Made by a program: the position numbers and the translations under genes
NCBI GenBank assembly: GCA_025141015.1
Contig: CP081099.1
Coordinates: 39,082 to 103,081, forward strand
Reading direction: 5' to 3'
DNA from: Rhodobacteraceae bacterium M382
GTDB lineage: Bacteria > Pseudomonadota > Alphaproteobacteria > Rhodobacterales > Rhodobacteraceae
Length of the DNA: 64,000 nucleotides
Shown: positions 44,936 to 53,111 of the stretch, piece by piece
Position numbering within the stretch: position 1 is the first letter of the stretch
How the letters are laid out: every line of letters begins with the position of its first letter
The notes under the pieces: model-generated
Seen by the model: the letters and a program-made list of their open reading frames with translations, nothing else
What the model was told of the DNA's origin: nothing
Database searches by the model: none

Positions 44936-45922
44936 ATGTCAAAGCATGTTCTGGTGACAGGCGGGGCCGGTTATATCGGCAGCCATACCTGCAAGGTCCT
45001 GAAGCAAAAGGGATATATCCCGGTTTGTTATGACAACCTGTCGCGTGGCAACCGCCATGCGGTGAAATATGGCCCCTTTGAAGAGGGCGATATCGCGGAT
45101 GCGGCGCGCATCCGCGAGGTTGTCGAGACCTATCGCCCGATCGCGGCGATCCATTTTGCGGCTTTTGCCTATGTGGGCGAGTCGATGGACCACCCCGACA
45201 TCTACTATCGCAACAACACATCCGGCACGGTTGCGTTGCTGGATGCGCTGCGTGCCAACGGGGTGGAGCGCATCGTCTTTTCTTCGACCTGCGCCACCTA
45301 TGGCACCCCGGAGACGGTTCCGATCAGCGAGACGCTGCCACAGAACCCGATCAACCCCTATGGGCGTTCGAAACTGTTCATCGAGCATGTGCTGCGCGAC
45401 TATGCGGCCGCGTATGGGATGTCTGCGGTGGCGTTGCGCTATTTCAATGCGGCCGGTTGTGATCCGGACGGGGAAATCGGCGAGGAACATGACCCGGAAA
45501 CCCACCTGATCCCGCTGATGCTGGAAGCGGCGCGCACCCAGGATCCGGACCGCAAGCTCACGGTGTTCGGCGACGATCACCCGACGCCGGACGGGACCTG
45601 TATTCGGGATTATATTCACGTCATGGACCTGGCAGCGGCGCATGTGCAGGCCCTGGACCTGATGGAGGCAGAGCCGGGATTCCACGTGCTGAACCTGGGC
45701 ACGGGGCAGGGGCTGTCGATCCTTGAGCTGATCCAGGCCACCAAGCGCATCACCAATCGCGAGGTGCCCTATGTGATGGGACCACGCCGCGCCGGGGATC
45801 CCTCCGAGCTGGTGGCGGATCCGTCGCTGGCCCGTCAGAAGCTGGGCTGGACCCCCGAGATGTCGGATATGGACACATTGCTGCGCACGGCCTGGACCTG
45901 GCTCACCCGTAACGACGGCTGA
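44936..45922 (+). CDS. galE: UDP-glucose/UDP-xylose 4-epimerase (GalE-like)
   Basis: MSKHVLVTGGAGYIGSHTCK holds the GGxGYIG motif; AAGGAG lies at a good distance upstream. CYDNLSRGNRHAVKYG, HFAAFAYVGESMDHPDIYY, VFSSTCATYGTPETVPISE and NPYGRSKLFIEHVLRDY (Tyr-x3-Lys) are GalE-family landmarks. ALRYFNAAGCDPDGEIGEEH, then CIRDYIHVMDLAAAHV, completes the pattern. The length of 328 residues is typical. Directly downstream of uxs, it could epimerise UDP-xylose to UDP-arabinose, as some GalE/ExoB-type enzymes do, or supply UDP-galactose. Sequence alone does not decide. Confidence 0.93.
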   Translation: MSKHVLVTGGAGYIGSHTCKVLKQKGYIPVCYDNLSRGNRHAVKYGPFEEGDIADAARIREVVETYRPIAAIHFAAFAYVGESMDHPDIYYRNNTSGTVALLDALRANGVERIVFSSTCATYGTPETVPISETLPQNPINPYGRSKLFIEHVLRDYAAAYGMSAVALRYFNAAGCDPDGEIGEEHDPETHLIPLMLEAARTQDPDRKLTVFGDDHPTPDGTCIRDYIHVMDLAAAHVQALDLMEAEPGFHVLNLGTGQGLSILELIQATKRITNREVPYVMGPRRAGDPSELVADPSLARQKLGWTPEMSDMDTLLRTAWTWLTRNDG

Positions 45923-45969
45923 GCTGGTCGTGTGACCCGGGCCCTGTTGTGGCCCGAAGCAGAAATAGG

Positions 45970-46008
45970 AACGGCCGACCCTTTGACAGGTTCGGCCGTT
46001 TTGTTTTG
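45970..46008 (+). terminator. Intrinsic terminator after the uxs-galE unit
   Basis: Inverted repeat AACGGCCGA / TCGGCCGTT with a 13-base loop, followed by TTGTTTT, 48 bases past the galE stop. Confidence 0.85.
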
Positions 46009-46020
46009 GGCGTGTGCCCC

Positions 46021-46090
46021 GGTCTGGTGTGGTCTGGCCCGGTCCGATCCGGTCTGAGCCGGTCTGGCCCGGTCTGGCCCGGTCTGGCCC
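46021..46090. repeat. Seven-unit decamer tandem repeat
   Basis: Seven consecutive 10-base units related to GGTCTGGCCC, four of them exact, between the galE terminator and the 3' end of the minus-strand glycosyltransferase. No coding role is apparent. Confidence 0.8.
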
Positions 46091-46143
46091 GCGCCGGGAT
46101 CCGTACCCGGGGGACCAGAGGCCGAAGATCAGAGGCCCGGAGA

Positions 46144-46887
46144 TCAGAGGCCGGCGTAGTTGGGGTTGCCGTAGCTCATCAGCGCATTGCGCCGCATCCG
46201 GGCCTTGCCGGTCGAGGCGTTCATGGTCTGCGACCCGGCGCGGCGCCGTTTGAAGATCGTGGTATCGGGAACGATCTTGTGGCGGATGCCCGCATCGACA
46301 GTGATGCAGTTCCAGCCCCAGTCTTCATAAGCCCAGCCGTTGGCCATGTCGCGTTTGGGGAAGGGGAAGCGGCGGTACAATTCAGTGTCGCACATGGCCA
46401 GCGCGTCCCAGTAGTTGAACAGGCGCAGCATGTCGGGGCGGTATTCGTCGCTGTCCTGATCAATCTGGCGGAAGATGGTGGCCTGACCTTCGAAGAAGTA
46501 GTTGTAGGCGGGGTGCGCGACCACATCGGGTCCGACCTCTTCGAGGAAGGTCCAGGCCTGGACCAGCCAATCCGATGTCCACAGGTCATCGCCATCCTGA
46601 AAGGCCGTGCGTTTGCCGCGGGCCTGGGTGATGGCGTGGTTGCGCGCGGCGCCCTGGTCGCCCAGGTCGGTTTCCAGCAGCAGCGCATGTTCCCCGGCCT
46701 CTTCGGCCGCAGCCCGGAACACCGAGGTGGTGATCTCGTTGGCCCGGTCGAGCACATAGATTTCCTGCACGCTCAGGCCTGCGGCCCGGGCCTTGGACAC
46801 TGCGGCGCGGATCGACCGCAGGGTGGCGACGGACAGGCGGCCTTCGCGGTGGCCGGTCAGGATCGTGGTAATGTCATACTCAAACAT
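46144..46887 (-). CDS. Family 2 glycosyltransferase
   Basis: Opens YDITTILTGHREGRLSVATL. LLLETDLGDQGAARNHAITQ and KRTAFQDGDDLWTSDWLVQA (metal-binding DGDD) are GT-A/GT2 features. The remainder (YEDWGWNCITVDAGIRHKIV) matches the acceptor half of small GT2 proteins. The length is 247 residues. It starts one base after the stop of the preceding GT gene on the same strand, so translation is coupled. Donor unknown. Confidence 0.82.
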   Translation of the reverse strand: MFEYDITTILTGHREGRLSVATLRSIRAAVSKARAAGLSVQEIYVLDRANEITTSVFRAAAEEAGEHALLLETDLGDQGAARNHAITQARGKRTAFQDGDDLWTSDWLVQAWTFLEEVGPDVVAHPAYNYFFEGQATIFRQIDQDSDEYRPDMLRLFNYWDALAMCDTELYRRFPFPKRDMANGWAYEDWGWNCITVDAGIRHKIVPDTTIFKRRRAGSQTMNASTGKARMRRNALMSYGNPNYAGL

Positions 46888-46888
46888 G

Positions 46889-48874
46889 TCAGGGCAGTAC
46901 TTTCTTCAGATCATTGCGGTAGGCATCGGGGGAGAACTGTTCCCCAAGCTTTGCATAAAGCGTTTCAGCCCGTGCCTGGGCATCCGCCCGGTCGCCCAGC
47001 AATTCGCCGATCGCAGTGCGATAGCCATCGACGTCCTGGTAATCCGCGACCAACCAGCCGGTGGTGGCATCGACCAATTCTGAAATGCCGCCGATATCGG
47101 GGGCAACGATCGGCAACCGCGCCGCGGCCGCTTCGAGCAGCCCGGTGGGAATGCCGTCCCATTCGGCCGTGTACAGGAAGAAGTCAAAGCCGTTTTCCAG
47201 CGTCTCCTCAAAGCTGTCAAAGGCCCCCTGGTCGTAGATATTGGACGGTGGGTTGTAATCTTTCAGGGTTTTCTGATCCAGGACCGGCTTGCCATAGACC
47301 CAGATATCGATCTCGGGGTTGGCGCGCGCGATATCGACCAGGATGTCTATCCGCTTTTGGCGGTCGTGCCGTCCGGCCCACATGGCGCGGGGGCGGCGCT
47401 GGCCCGAGGCGGGGGCCGGTTCGGGCAGCAGGTCGGTATAGCTCAGCAGCGGTTGAACCCGCTGTGCCTGGTCACCGGTGAACCCGAAACGGGTGCGGAT
47501 GTCGCGGGCCAGAAAGGCGCTGTCGGTCAGCACCGAATGGTGGAAATCGACGGTGTCGCGCAGCCATTGGATCGGATAACCGGTGCGCAGTCCGGTGACC
47601 GTGACATCCCAGCAGAACAGATAGCTGGTGATGTTGATCTCCTGGCCGATCTGTTTGCCAAAGGCGCGCATCAGGTTCCAGAACAGGCGGCTCTGGACGT
47701 TGAAGACATGTTTGGCTTCGATGCCATACAGCAGATCGGTCAGGATCTTGAACTTTTCGTCCTCGCTCATGCCCTCCATCTCGGTGCTCAGGTCCAGGTG
47801 CATGACCGAGTCCGGGAACCATTCGGGGAATTCGAAATGCGAGGCGTCGGTCTGGACCAGCAGCACCTCCTGGTCACCGTGCAGATTGGCCAGCGCATGG
47901 GTCAGCATCCCGCCGATGCGGGTGGCACCCGACATGCGGACATGCGGCACCAGAACGACATTGGAGAATGTGCGCCCGGCAAAGGTCCGGCGCAGCTTGG
48001 CCGCCAGATCGACGACCTTTCCATGGGTCAGGGGCAGCGAGCGGACGATCCGGTTCACATTGTTGGGAAAGCCCAGCATCGGTTCCAGCTCAAGCGCTTC
48101 GCTCAGCGCGTCGGCCAGCGCACCGCCGGGGTCAAAGGCCTCCAGCGCATAGGCTTCGACGCGGGAAACGGCCCGACCCTGGCGCCATTTCTCTTTTTTG
48201 CCGAACTTGTGGTAATGCAGGAAGGGATTGATCCCCTGTTTGCGGATGTCGGGGTTCTTTTTCAGATAGAAAGAGGTCGAGAACTCTGCGCTGGGATCAT
48301 TGCCTTCGATCCAGCCGATGGTCATGTAATGTACCAGCGGATCCACACCCAGCCGGGTCACATGCGGGTATTCGTCGCAATAGAATGTCTCGTCAAAGAA
48401 CGGGCGGATGAGCTTGAGGTCCGCGACCGGCGGCACTTTGAGCGTGATCGACGGCCCGGCCTGGATCGGGTGCGCGCCCTCAGAGGCAAGCGGCACCGAG
48501 ACCGGCATGCGTTTGCCAGTGTCCAACCCCATCGCAAAATGCAACAGCGGGCAACTGCCAAAGGCCAGAAGTTCGGGGTATTTCTTCAGATAGGCTTCGG
48601 TCTTGAAATCTTCTCTCGGATTCCGTGCTTCCTTCCAGCCGAAGTAGAAATAATGTTCGACCGGATCCATGCCGGTTGCCCGAACATCGGGGTAGGCCTT
48701 CAGGTAGAACTCGGAATCAAAATGCTGTGCCAGCTTGTTCCGAACGGCATCCGTCAACCGGTTGGTCCGAAGCAGGCTGTCATCCTTGTCGGTTGCGGGA
48801 AGGGGATCCTGAGTGGCGGCCGGCGCGGCCACAGAGGTGTCCGGATCAGATGTAAGAACGGTAGATTTCGACAT
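46889..48874 (-). CDS. Glycosyltransferase (GT4-type) with four N-terminal repeat motifs
   Basis: The N-terminal 220 residues carry four copies of a ~40-residue motif, FYLKAYPDV...MDPVEHYFYFGWKEAR, then FKTEAYLKKYPELLAFGSC, FDETFYCDEYPHVTRLGVDP and FSTSFYLKKNPDIRKQGINP. The same motif occurs in the genes at 12176 and 41425. The C-terminal 380 residues are a GT-B transferase, with landmarks VVLVPHVRMSGATRIGGML, HDRQKRIDILVDIARANPEI, YDQGAFDSFEETLENGFDFF and LYTAEWDGIPTGLLEAAAAR (acidic E-x-E-like region). ATG 48874 is chosen; an upstream TTG is unlikely. It is coupled to the GT2 downstream. Confidence 0.87.
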   Translation of the reverse strand: MSKSTVLTSDPDTSVAAPAATQDPLPATDKDDSLLRTNRLTDAVRNKLAQHFDSEFYLKAYPDVRATGMDPVEHYFYFGWKEARNPREDFKTEAYLKKYPELLAFGSCPLLHFAMGLDTGKRMPVSVPLASEGAHPIQAGPSITLKVPPVADLKLIRPFFDETFYCDEYPHVTRLGVDPLVHYMTIGWIEGNDPSAEFSTSFYLKKNPDIRKQGINPFLHYHKFGKKEKWRQGRAVSRVEAYALEAFDPGGALADALSEALELEPMLGFPNNVNRIVRSLPLTHGKVVDLAAKLRRTFAGRTFSNVVLVPHVRMSGATRIGGMLTHALANLHGDQEVLLVQTDASHFEFPEWFPDSVMHLDLSTEMEGMSEDEKFKILTDLLYGIEAKHVFNVQSRLFWNLMRAFGKQIGQEINITSYLFCWDVTVTGLRTGYPIQWLRDTVDFHHSVLTDSAFLARDIRTRFGFTGDQAQRVQPLLSYTDLLPEPAPASGQRRPRAMWAGRHDRQKRIDILVDIARANPEIDIWVYGKPVLDQKTLKDYNPPSNIYDQGAFDSFEETLENGFDFFLYTAEWDGIPTGLLEAAAARLPIVAPDIGGISELVDATTGWLVADYQDVDGYRTAIGELLGDRADAQARAETLYAKLGEQFSPDAYRNDLKKVLP

Positions 48875-49344
48875 GTTGCCCAATAATCTTGTGTGTATGA
48901 TAGTTGTGTCGACGAGAGTTGATATATGTTTTGCAAAGTTGGTTGGAACAGTCTGCCGGGGGGGGGCTGCTTGTCAACAGGACCGCAGGTCGCGTTCGGC
49001 TCCGATCAGTGCTTTTCCTGTGTTCTGGCTGTCCTCATTCTCTGGGCCACCAAACGGTTGCACCCTGGTCGTGGTCAGGTAATTTGGGGGTATGCTTTGA
49101 TTGAATGTTGCCTGCAAGGCAAGAATTTTTATGATTTCGGACCATTTGCGGCGTGGTTCTGCCTTCTGTCGCGCAGAGATTGAGCACATGCGCGCAGGTC
49201 AGGCGAAATTGGTTGACGACTATTGAATTATAAGGCCGAGACTGTCAGAAGCTTCTTGGAAGCGACAAAGAGATCGGTGGGCTTTTTCGTCTGTCGACGC
49301 TGGGTTGCGAAAACCTACATACGGACTTCAATGAGGTATTCTAA
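48875..49344. other. Gene-free stretch upstream of sqdB
   Basis: 470 bases of lower GC than the surroundings, between the divergent GT gene and sqdB. A weak hairpin (TTGCCT / AGGCAA, then GAATTTTT) lies at 49108-49130. Promoters for both genes must be here. A TTGACG at 49213 lacks a matching -10. No credible small gene was found. Confidence 0.5.
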
Positions 49345-50502
49345 ATGAAAGTAATCGTTCTTGGCGCGGATGGGTTTTGTGGTTGGCCCACGACGTTGCA
49401 TCTTTCAAAGCGGGGACACGATGTCATTGCCGTCGATAACCTGTCACGCCGTGAAATCGACATCGAACTGGAAGTGGACAGCCTGACCCCGATCCGTCCG
49501 ATCGGCGAGCGCCTGCGTGTCTGGAAAGAATTGACCGGCAAAGACGTGCCCTTCCACAATTTCACGGTGGGCAAGCATTATCATCGTCTGCTGACATTGA
49601 TCAAAGACGAAAAGCCGGACGCGATCATCCATTTCGCTGAGCAGCGCGCGGCCCCCTATTCGATGAAATCCGCGTCGCACAAGCGCTATACCGTCAACAA
49701 CAACCTGAACGCCACCAATGACGTTCTGGCGGCGATCGCCGAAAGCGGCCAGGACATCCACCTGGTCCACCTGGGCACCATGGGCGTTTACGGCTATGGC
49801 ACCGCCGGCATGAAGATCCCCGAAGGGTATCTGAAGGTCAAGATCGACACCCCCGCCGGTGAAGCGGAGCAGGAAATCCTGTACCCGACCAACCCCGGTT
49901 CGATCTATCACATGACCAAGAGCCAGGATCAGCTGTTCTTCCACTTCTACAACAAGAATGACGGCGTCAAGATCACCGACCTGCACCAGGGGATCGTCTG
50001 GGGCACCCAGACCGCAGAGACCCGTCTGGACGAGCGTCTGATCAACCGGTTTGACTATGACGGCGATTATGGCACGGTTCTGAACCGTTTCATCATGCAG
50101 GCCGCAGTGGAATATCCGATGACCGTGCATGGCACCGGTGGTCAGACCCGCGCGTTCATCCACATCCAGGACACCTGCCGCTGTGTCGAGCTGGCGCTGG
50201 AAAACCCACCGCAGGCGGGCGAGCGTGTGAACATTCTCAACCAGATGACCGAAACCCACCGGGTGCGGGATCTGGCGCAGATGATCCACGAGATGATGGG
50301 CACCGAGATCGCCTATCTGGACAACCCGCGCAACGAAGCTGCCGAAAACGATCTGCATGTTGCCAACGACCGCTTCCTCGGCCTGGGCCTCGAGCCCATC
50401 AAGCTGAACGAAGGCGTCATGGACGAAGTGCGCGAGATCGCTCAGAAATACGCGGAACGCTGCGACAAGACCAAGATCCCCTGCGTCTCGCTCTGGCGCT
50501 GA
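49345..50502 (+). CDS. sqdB: UDP-sulfoquinovose synthase
   Basis: Converts UDP-glucose plus sulfite to UDP-sulfoquinovose (6-deoxy-6-sulfo-glucose). [20 protein letters not shown], residues 7-15 GADGFCGWP, is the SqdB/SQD1 form of the Rossmann motif. [34 protein letters not shown] (catalytic Thr) and [20 protein letters not shown] (Tyr188-x3-Lys192) follow, then [11 protein letters not shown], all diagnostic of the family. The length of 385 residues is typical. In bacteria SqdB normally feeds the sulfolipid SQDG; here no SQDG transferase is adjacent. The next genes are a sulfotransferase-like protein and an APS-reductase-type CysH, so a glycan use is possible. An 11-base-stem terminator follows, so sqdB may be transcribed alone. 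Confidence 0.95.
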   Translation: MKVIVLGADGFCGWPTTLHLSKRGHDVIAVDNLSRREIDIELEVDSLTPIRPIGERLRVWKELTGKDVPFHNFTVGKHYHRLLTLIKDEKPDAIIHFAEQRAAPYSMKSASHKRYTVNNNLNATNDVLAAIAESGQDIHLVHLGTMGVYGYGTAGMKIPEGYLKVKIDTPAGEAEQEILYPTNPGSIYHMTKSQDQLFFHFYNKNDGVKITDLHQGIVWGTQTAETRLDERLINRFDYDGDYGTVLNRFIMQAAVEYPMTVHGTGGQTRAFIHIQDTCRCVELALENPPQAGERVNILNQMTETHRVRDLAQMIHEMMGTEIAYLDNPRNEAAENDLHVANDRFLGLGLEPIKLNEGVMDEVREIAQKYAERCDKTKIPCVSLWR

Positions 50503-50521
50503 TCCGGGTCAAATAACCAAT

Positions 50522-50560
50522 CCGGAAGCACAGATTTCTGTTTGTGCTTCCGGGTATTTT
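50522..50560 (+). terminator. Intrinsic terminator after sqdB
   Basis: An 11-base perfect stem (CCGGAAGCACA / TGTGCTTCCGG) with a 10-base loop, followed by GTATTTTT, 19 bases past the stop codon. Confidence 0.88.
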
Positions 50561-50683
50561 TCAGGCATTTTCCAGGCGCGGGGCGGCGCCAGACGTCATT
50601 TTACAGCCAAAAATCTTTGCGAACCCCGGAAGAACCGCCACCATGCTTCAAACGAACGGATTTCGAGGGGCATAGTCAAAGCG

Positions 50684-52273
50684 ATGGAACCGACAGACAC
50701 GACACGCAATCCCGTCCATCTCTGTATTGGTGCGCCGCGCGCAGGAACGCCGTGGCTGTTTCATGAATTCAGCCTGCATCCCGGCCTGTTTGTGCCTCAG
50801 ATTCAGGAAGTCCGGTATTGGAACAGTCGGCGTTCGGATGCGGAACGCACCCGGGCGATCGGGACCGCGGCGGCCCGGCTGGCGGAGGTGCACGACCGGG
50901 AGGCCCAGGAGACCTGGCTGGCCGGGTTTTCGCAGATCCCGCAAACCCGCGCGCCGTCGGTGGATGAATATCTGGATCTCATGTGTCAGCCGGATCGCCC
51001 GGCCATGGATATTTCGCCCACCTTGTGTTTTCTGGACCGGGACAGGATCAGGGACCTGCGCGCAGGCCTGCCCGAGGGCAGCAAGGTCCTGTATCTGATC
51101 CGCGAACCGATGGAGCGGCTGGCGTCTCAGATCCGGCTGCATTTTCATATCCAGGGCCGGTATCGGGGGCTCCCGTCGGTCGAAGATCTCAAGGATTTCC
51201 TGAGCACCCCCCTGCAGCGCAAGCGATGGGATTACGCCACGGTGATAGACACCTGGGGAGAGGTGTTCGGGGAGGACCTCCACATTCTCCGCTATGAGGA
51301 TATCCAGCGCGACCCAAAGCAGACACTGCAGGATCTGGCAGAGATCCTTGGGGTCGCCCTGAGCGCGGATATAGCCACGCGCCCCGAACAGAGCTTTTTT
51401 CACGAGATCGGTGCCCAGGGTCGAAATGCCCAACACCCGGCCCTGGGGGTCCGGGAACAGAAGGTGCTGGCCAGAGCGCTGGAGCCGGATCTCAAGAGCG
51501 CGCAGCCGGTGCTGGCGCAGGAGGCCGGGACATGGCTGCGGGATCTGAGACGGCTCAAACGGCGCAAGAACGACGCCGCCCCAGCCAGACGCCGCGAGCC
51601 TGATTTGCGTGTCCACAAGCTGATGCGGATGACCGAAAGCCTGGGGGACAACAGCGAATACGGGGCCTGGCAGCGCGATCGCGGCTATGAGCCGGCCAGC
51701 CTCTTTCGCTGGGCCAACCTGTCGGCGGATGATCTGCTTGGCTATTTCAGGTCCCGGGGGCCGCTGTTTCAACGCGAGACCCTGCGGGCCTGTGGCCCGA
51801 CCCGGGTGCAGGACGGGGCCAGCGGCATCACGTTCGAAAGCGGGCTGGTGGATGTTGCGGCGGATGGCCAGCTCCGGTTGCAGCCGGACCCGGATCTGTT
51901 CGAGACGCTTTATACCGCCGAAAAACAGAGGCTGGATTTTCTGGCAACCCGGTTCTGGTCACAGATGCGGCACAAGCCGGCCCTGTATATCATCAAGAGC
52001 ACCGAGGGGCGCAGCAGGCTCGATTCAGAAAAGCTGGACCAGCTCCATCGCCACCTTCGGGCTGAGAACGCAGCGCATCTTCTGTTGTGGGTCGAGGAGG
52101 GTGAGAATTGGGGGATCACCGAACTCAAGGACGGTCTGCTGCACGCCAACCTCTCTGCGTTTGCGCCGGAGACTGCGGTCTCGGACTATGCGCCTCAGGG
52201 ATGGAGCACCCTGATGGCCGACTTGGTCGAGCGCGAAGACATCACCGGGATGATCCGTCAAATGCAACGCTAG
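50684..52273 (+). CDS. Sulfotransferase-like protein with a large unassigned C-terminal half
   Basis: Residues 12-26 (HLCIGAPRAGTPWLFHEF) match the PSB loop of PAPS-dependent sulfotransferases, with Arg-Ala in place of the common Lys-x. VRYWNSRR, VLYLIREPMERLASQIRLHF (about residues 141-160) and LHILRYEDIQRDPKQTLQDL match the 3'-PB site and C-terminal region of the domain. Together they account for about 250 of the 529 residues. Residues ~290-529 are unlike any family I recognise, although YIIKSTEGRSRLDSEKLDQL and LLLWVEEGENWGITELKDG suggest a folded domain. It lies between sqdB and cysH on the same strand. Glycan sulfation is the likely role. Confidence 0.8.
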   Translation: MEPTDTTRNPVHLCIGAPRAGTPWLFHEFSLHPGLFVPQIQEVRYWNSRRSDAERTRAIGTAAARLAEVHDREAQETWLAGFSQIPQTRAPSVDEYLDLMCQPDRPAMDISPTLCFLDRDRIRDLRAGLPEGSKVLYLIREPMERLASQIRLHFHIQGRYRGLPSVEDLKDFLSTPLQRKRWDYATVIDTWGEVFGEDLHILRYEDIQRDPKQTLQDLAEILGVALSADIATRPEQSFFHEIGAQGRNAQHPALGVREQKVLARALEPDLKSAQPVLAQEAGTWLRDLRRLKRRKNDAAPARRREPDLRVHKLMRMTESLGDNSEYGAWQRDRGYEPASLFRWANLSADDLLGYFRSRGPLFQRETLRACGPTRVQDGASGITFESGLVDVAADGQLRLQPDPDLFETLYTAEKQRLDFLATRFWSQMRHKPALYIIKSTEGRSRLDSEKLDQLHRHLRAENAAHLLLWVEEGENWGITELKDGLLHANLSAFAPETAVSDYAPQGWSTLMADLVEREDITGMIRQMQR

Positions 52274-52367
52274 GGACAGACCGGAAGACAGCAACCTGCT
52301 GTGGGACACATCAGGGCGGGGGCAGGACAGTTTGCGCTTATAATGACTATCATCGGAGCACATAGAG

Positions 52368-53108
52368 ATGACCACATTTGAAACCAATGCCCGGCTGGAG
52401 CTGAAGGATCGGGCATATGGATTGAGCGCCCGGCACGCCGGTCAGCAGGCCGAGGATATTCTGCGTTCGGCCATCCGCAGCGATTTTCCCGGCCGGATCG
52501 GGCTGGTTTCGTCCTTTGGCACCGAGGCTGCGGTGCTGTTGCACATGGTGAGCCGGATCGACCCCTATGTCCCGGTGATCTTTCTGGATACCTGGAAACA
52601 TTTCCCCGAAACCCTGACCTATCGCGATCAGCTGATCGAGCAGCTGGGCCTGTGCAATATCCAGACCGTGACGCCGCGGCCCGCAGGGGTCGACGCGGAT
52701 GACCCGGATGGGGATCTGCACAAGGCCAACCCCGATCTGTGCTGCCACGTGCGCAAGACCCTGCCCATGCTGGCGGCGTTGCGCAGCCTTGACTGCTGGA
52801 TCACCGGCCGCAAACGGGGCCAGGCCGACACCCGGACCGAAATAGATCTGTTCGAAATCCAGGACCGCTGGATCAAGGTCAACCCGCTGATCGACTGGGA
52901 CCGCGACCAGACCGACGCCTATTACGAGACCCACGCGTTGCCCCGCCATCCGCTGATGCAGCAGGGGTATCTGTCGGTGGGCTGTGCCCCCTGTACGCGG
53001 GCGGTGAAACCCGGCGAAGACCCCCGCGCCGGTCGCTGGGCGGACAGCGAAAAAACCGAATGCGGCATCCATTTCGAAAATGGCAAGATGGTGCGCAAGG
53101 GCGGCTAG
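52368..53108 (+). CDS. cysH: Adenylyl-sulfate (APS) reductase type CysH, iron-sulfur class
   Basis: Reduces APS or PAPS to sulfite. The PAPS-reductase fold shows IGLVSSFGTEAAVLLHMVSR (about residues 44-63), VIFLDTWKHFPETLTYRDQL and CWITGRKRGQADTRTEI. Cys125-Cys126 (LCCHVRK) and Cys206-x2-Cys209 (CAPCTR) form the CC...CxxC set that binds the [4Fe-4S] cluster of the APS-reductase subclass. Cys232 in KTECGIHFENG is the catalytic residue. Length 246 residues. It is the last plus-strand gene before a convergent permease fusion. It would supply sulfite next door to a sulfite-consuming SqdB, which is unusual for a biosynthetic plasmid. Confidence 0.93.
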   Translation: MTTFETNARLELKDRAYGLSARHAGQQAEDILRSAIRSDFPGRIGLVSSFGTEAAVLLHMVSRIDPYVPVIFLDTWKHFPETLTYRDQLIEQLGLCNIQTVTPRPAGVDADDPDGDLHKANPDLCCHVRKTLPMLAALRSLDCWITGRKRGQADTRTEIDLFEIQDRWIKVNPLIDWDRDQTDAYYETHALPRHPLMQQGYLSVGCAPCTRAVKPGEDPRAGRWADSEKTECGIHFENGKMVRKGG

Positions 53109-53111
53109 GGG

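Noticed and set aside
45949..47481. Plus-strand frame running over the decamer repeats
   Set aside because: Antisense to two glycosyltransferase genes and starts within the terminator region; no protein features.
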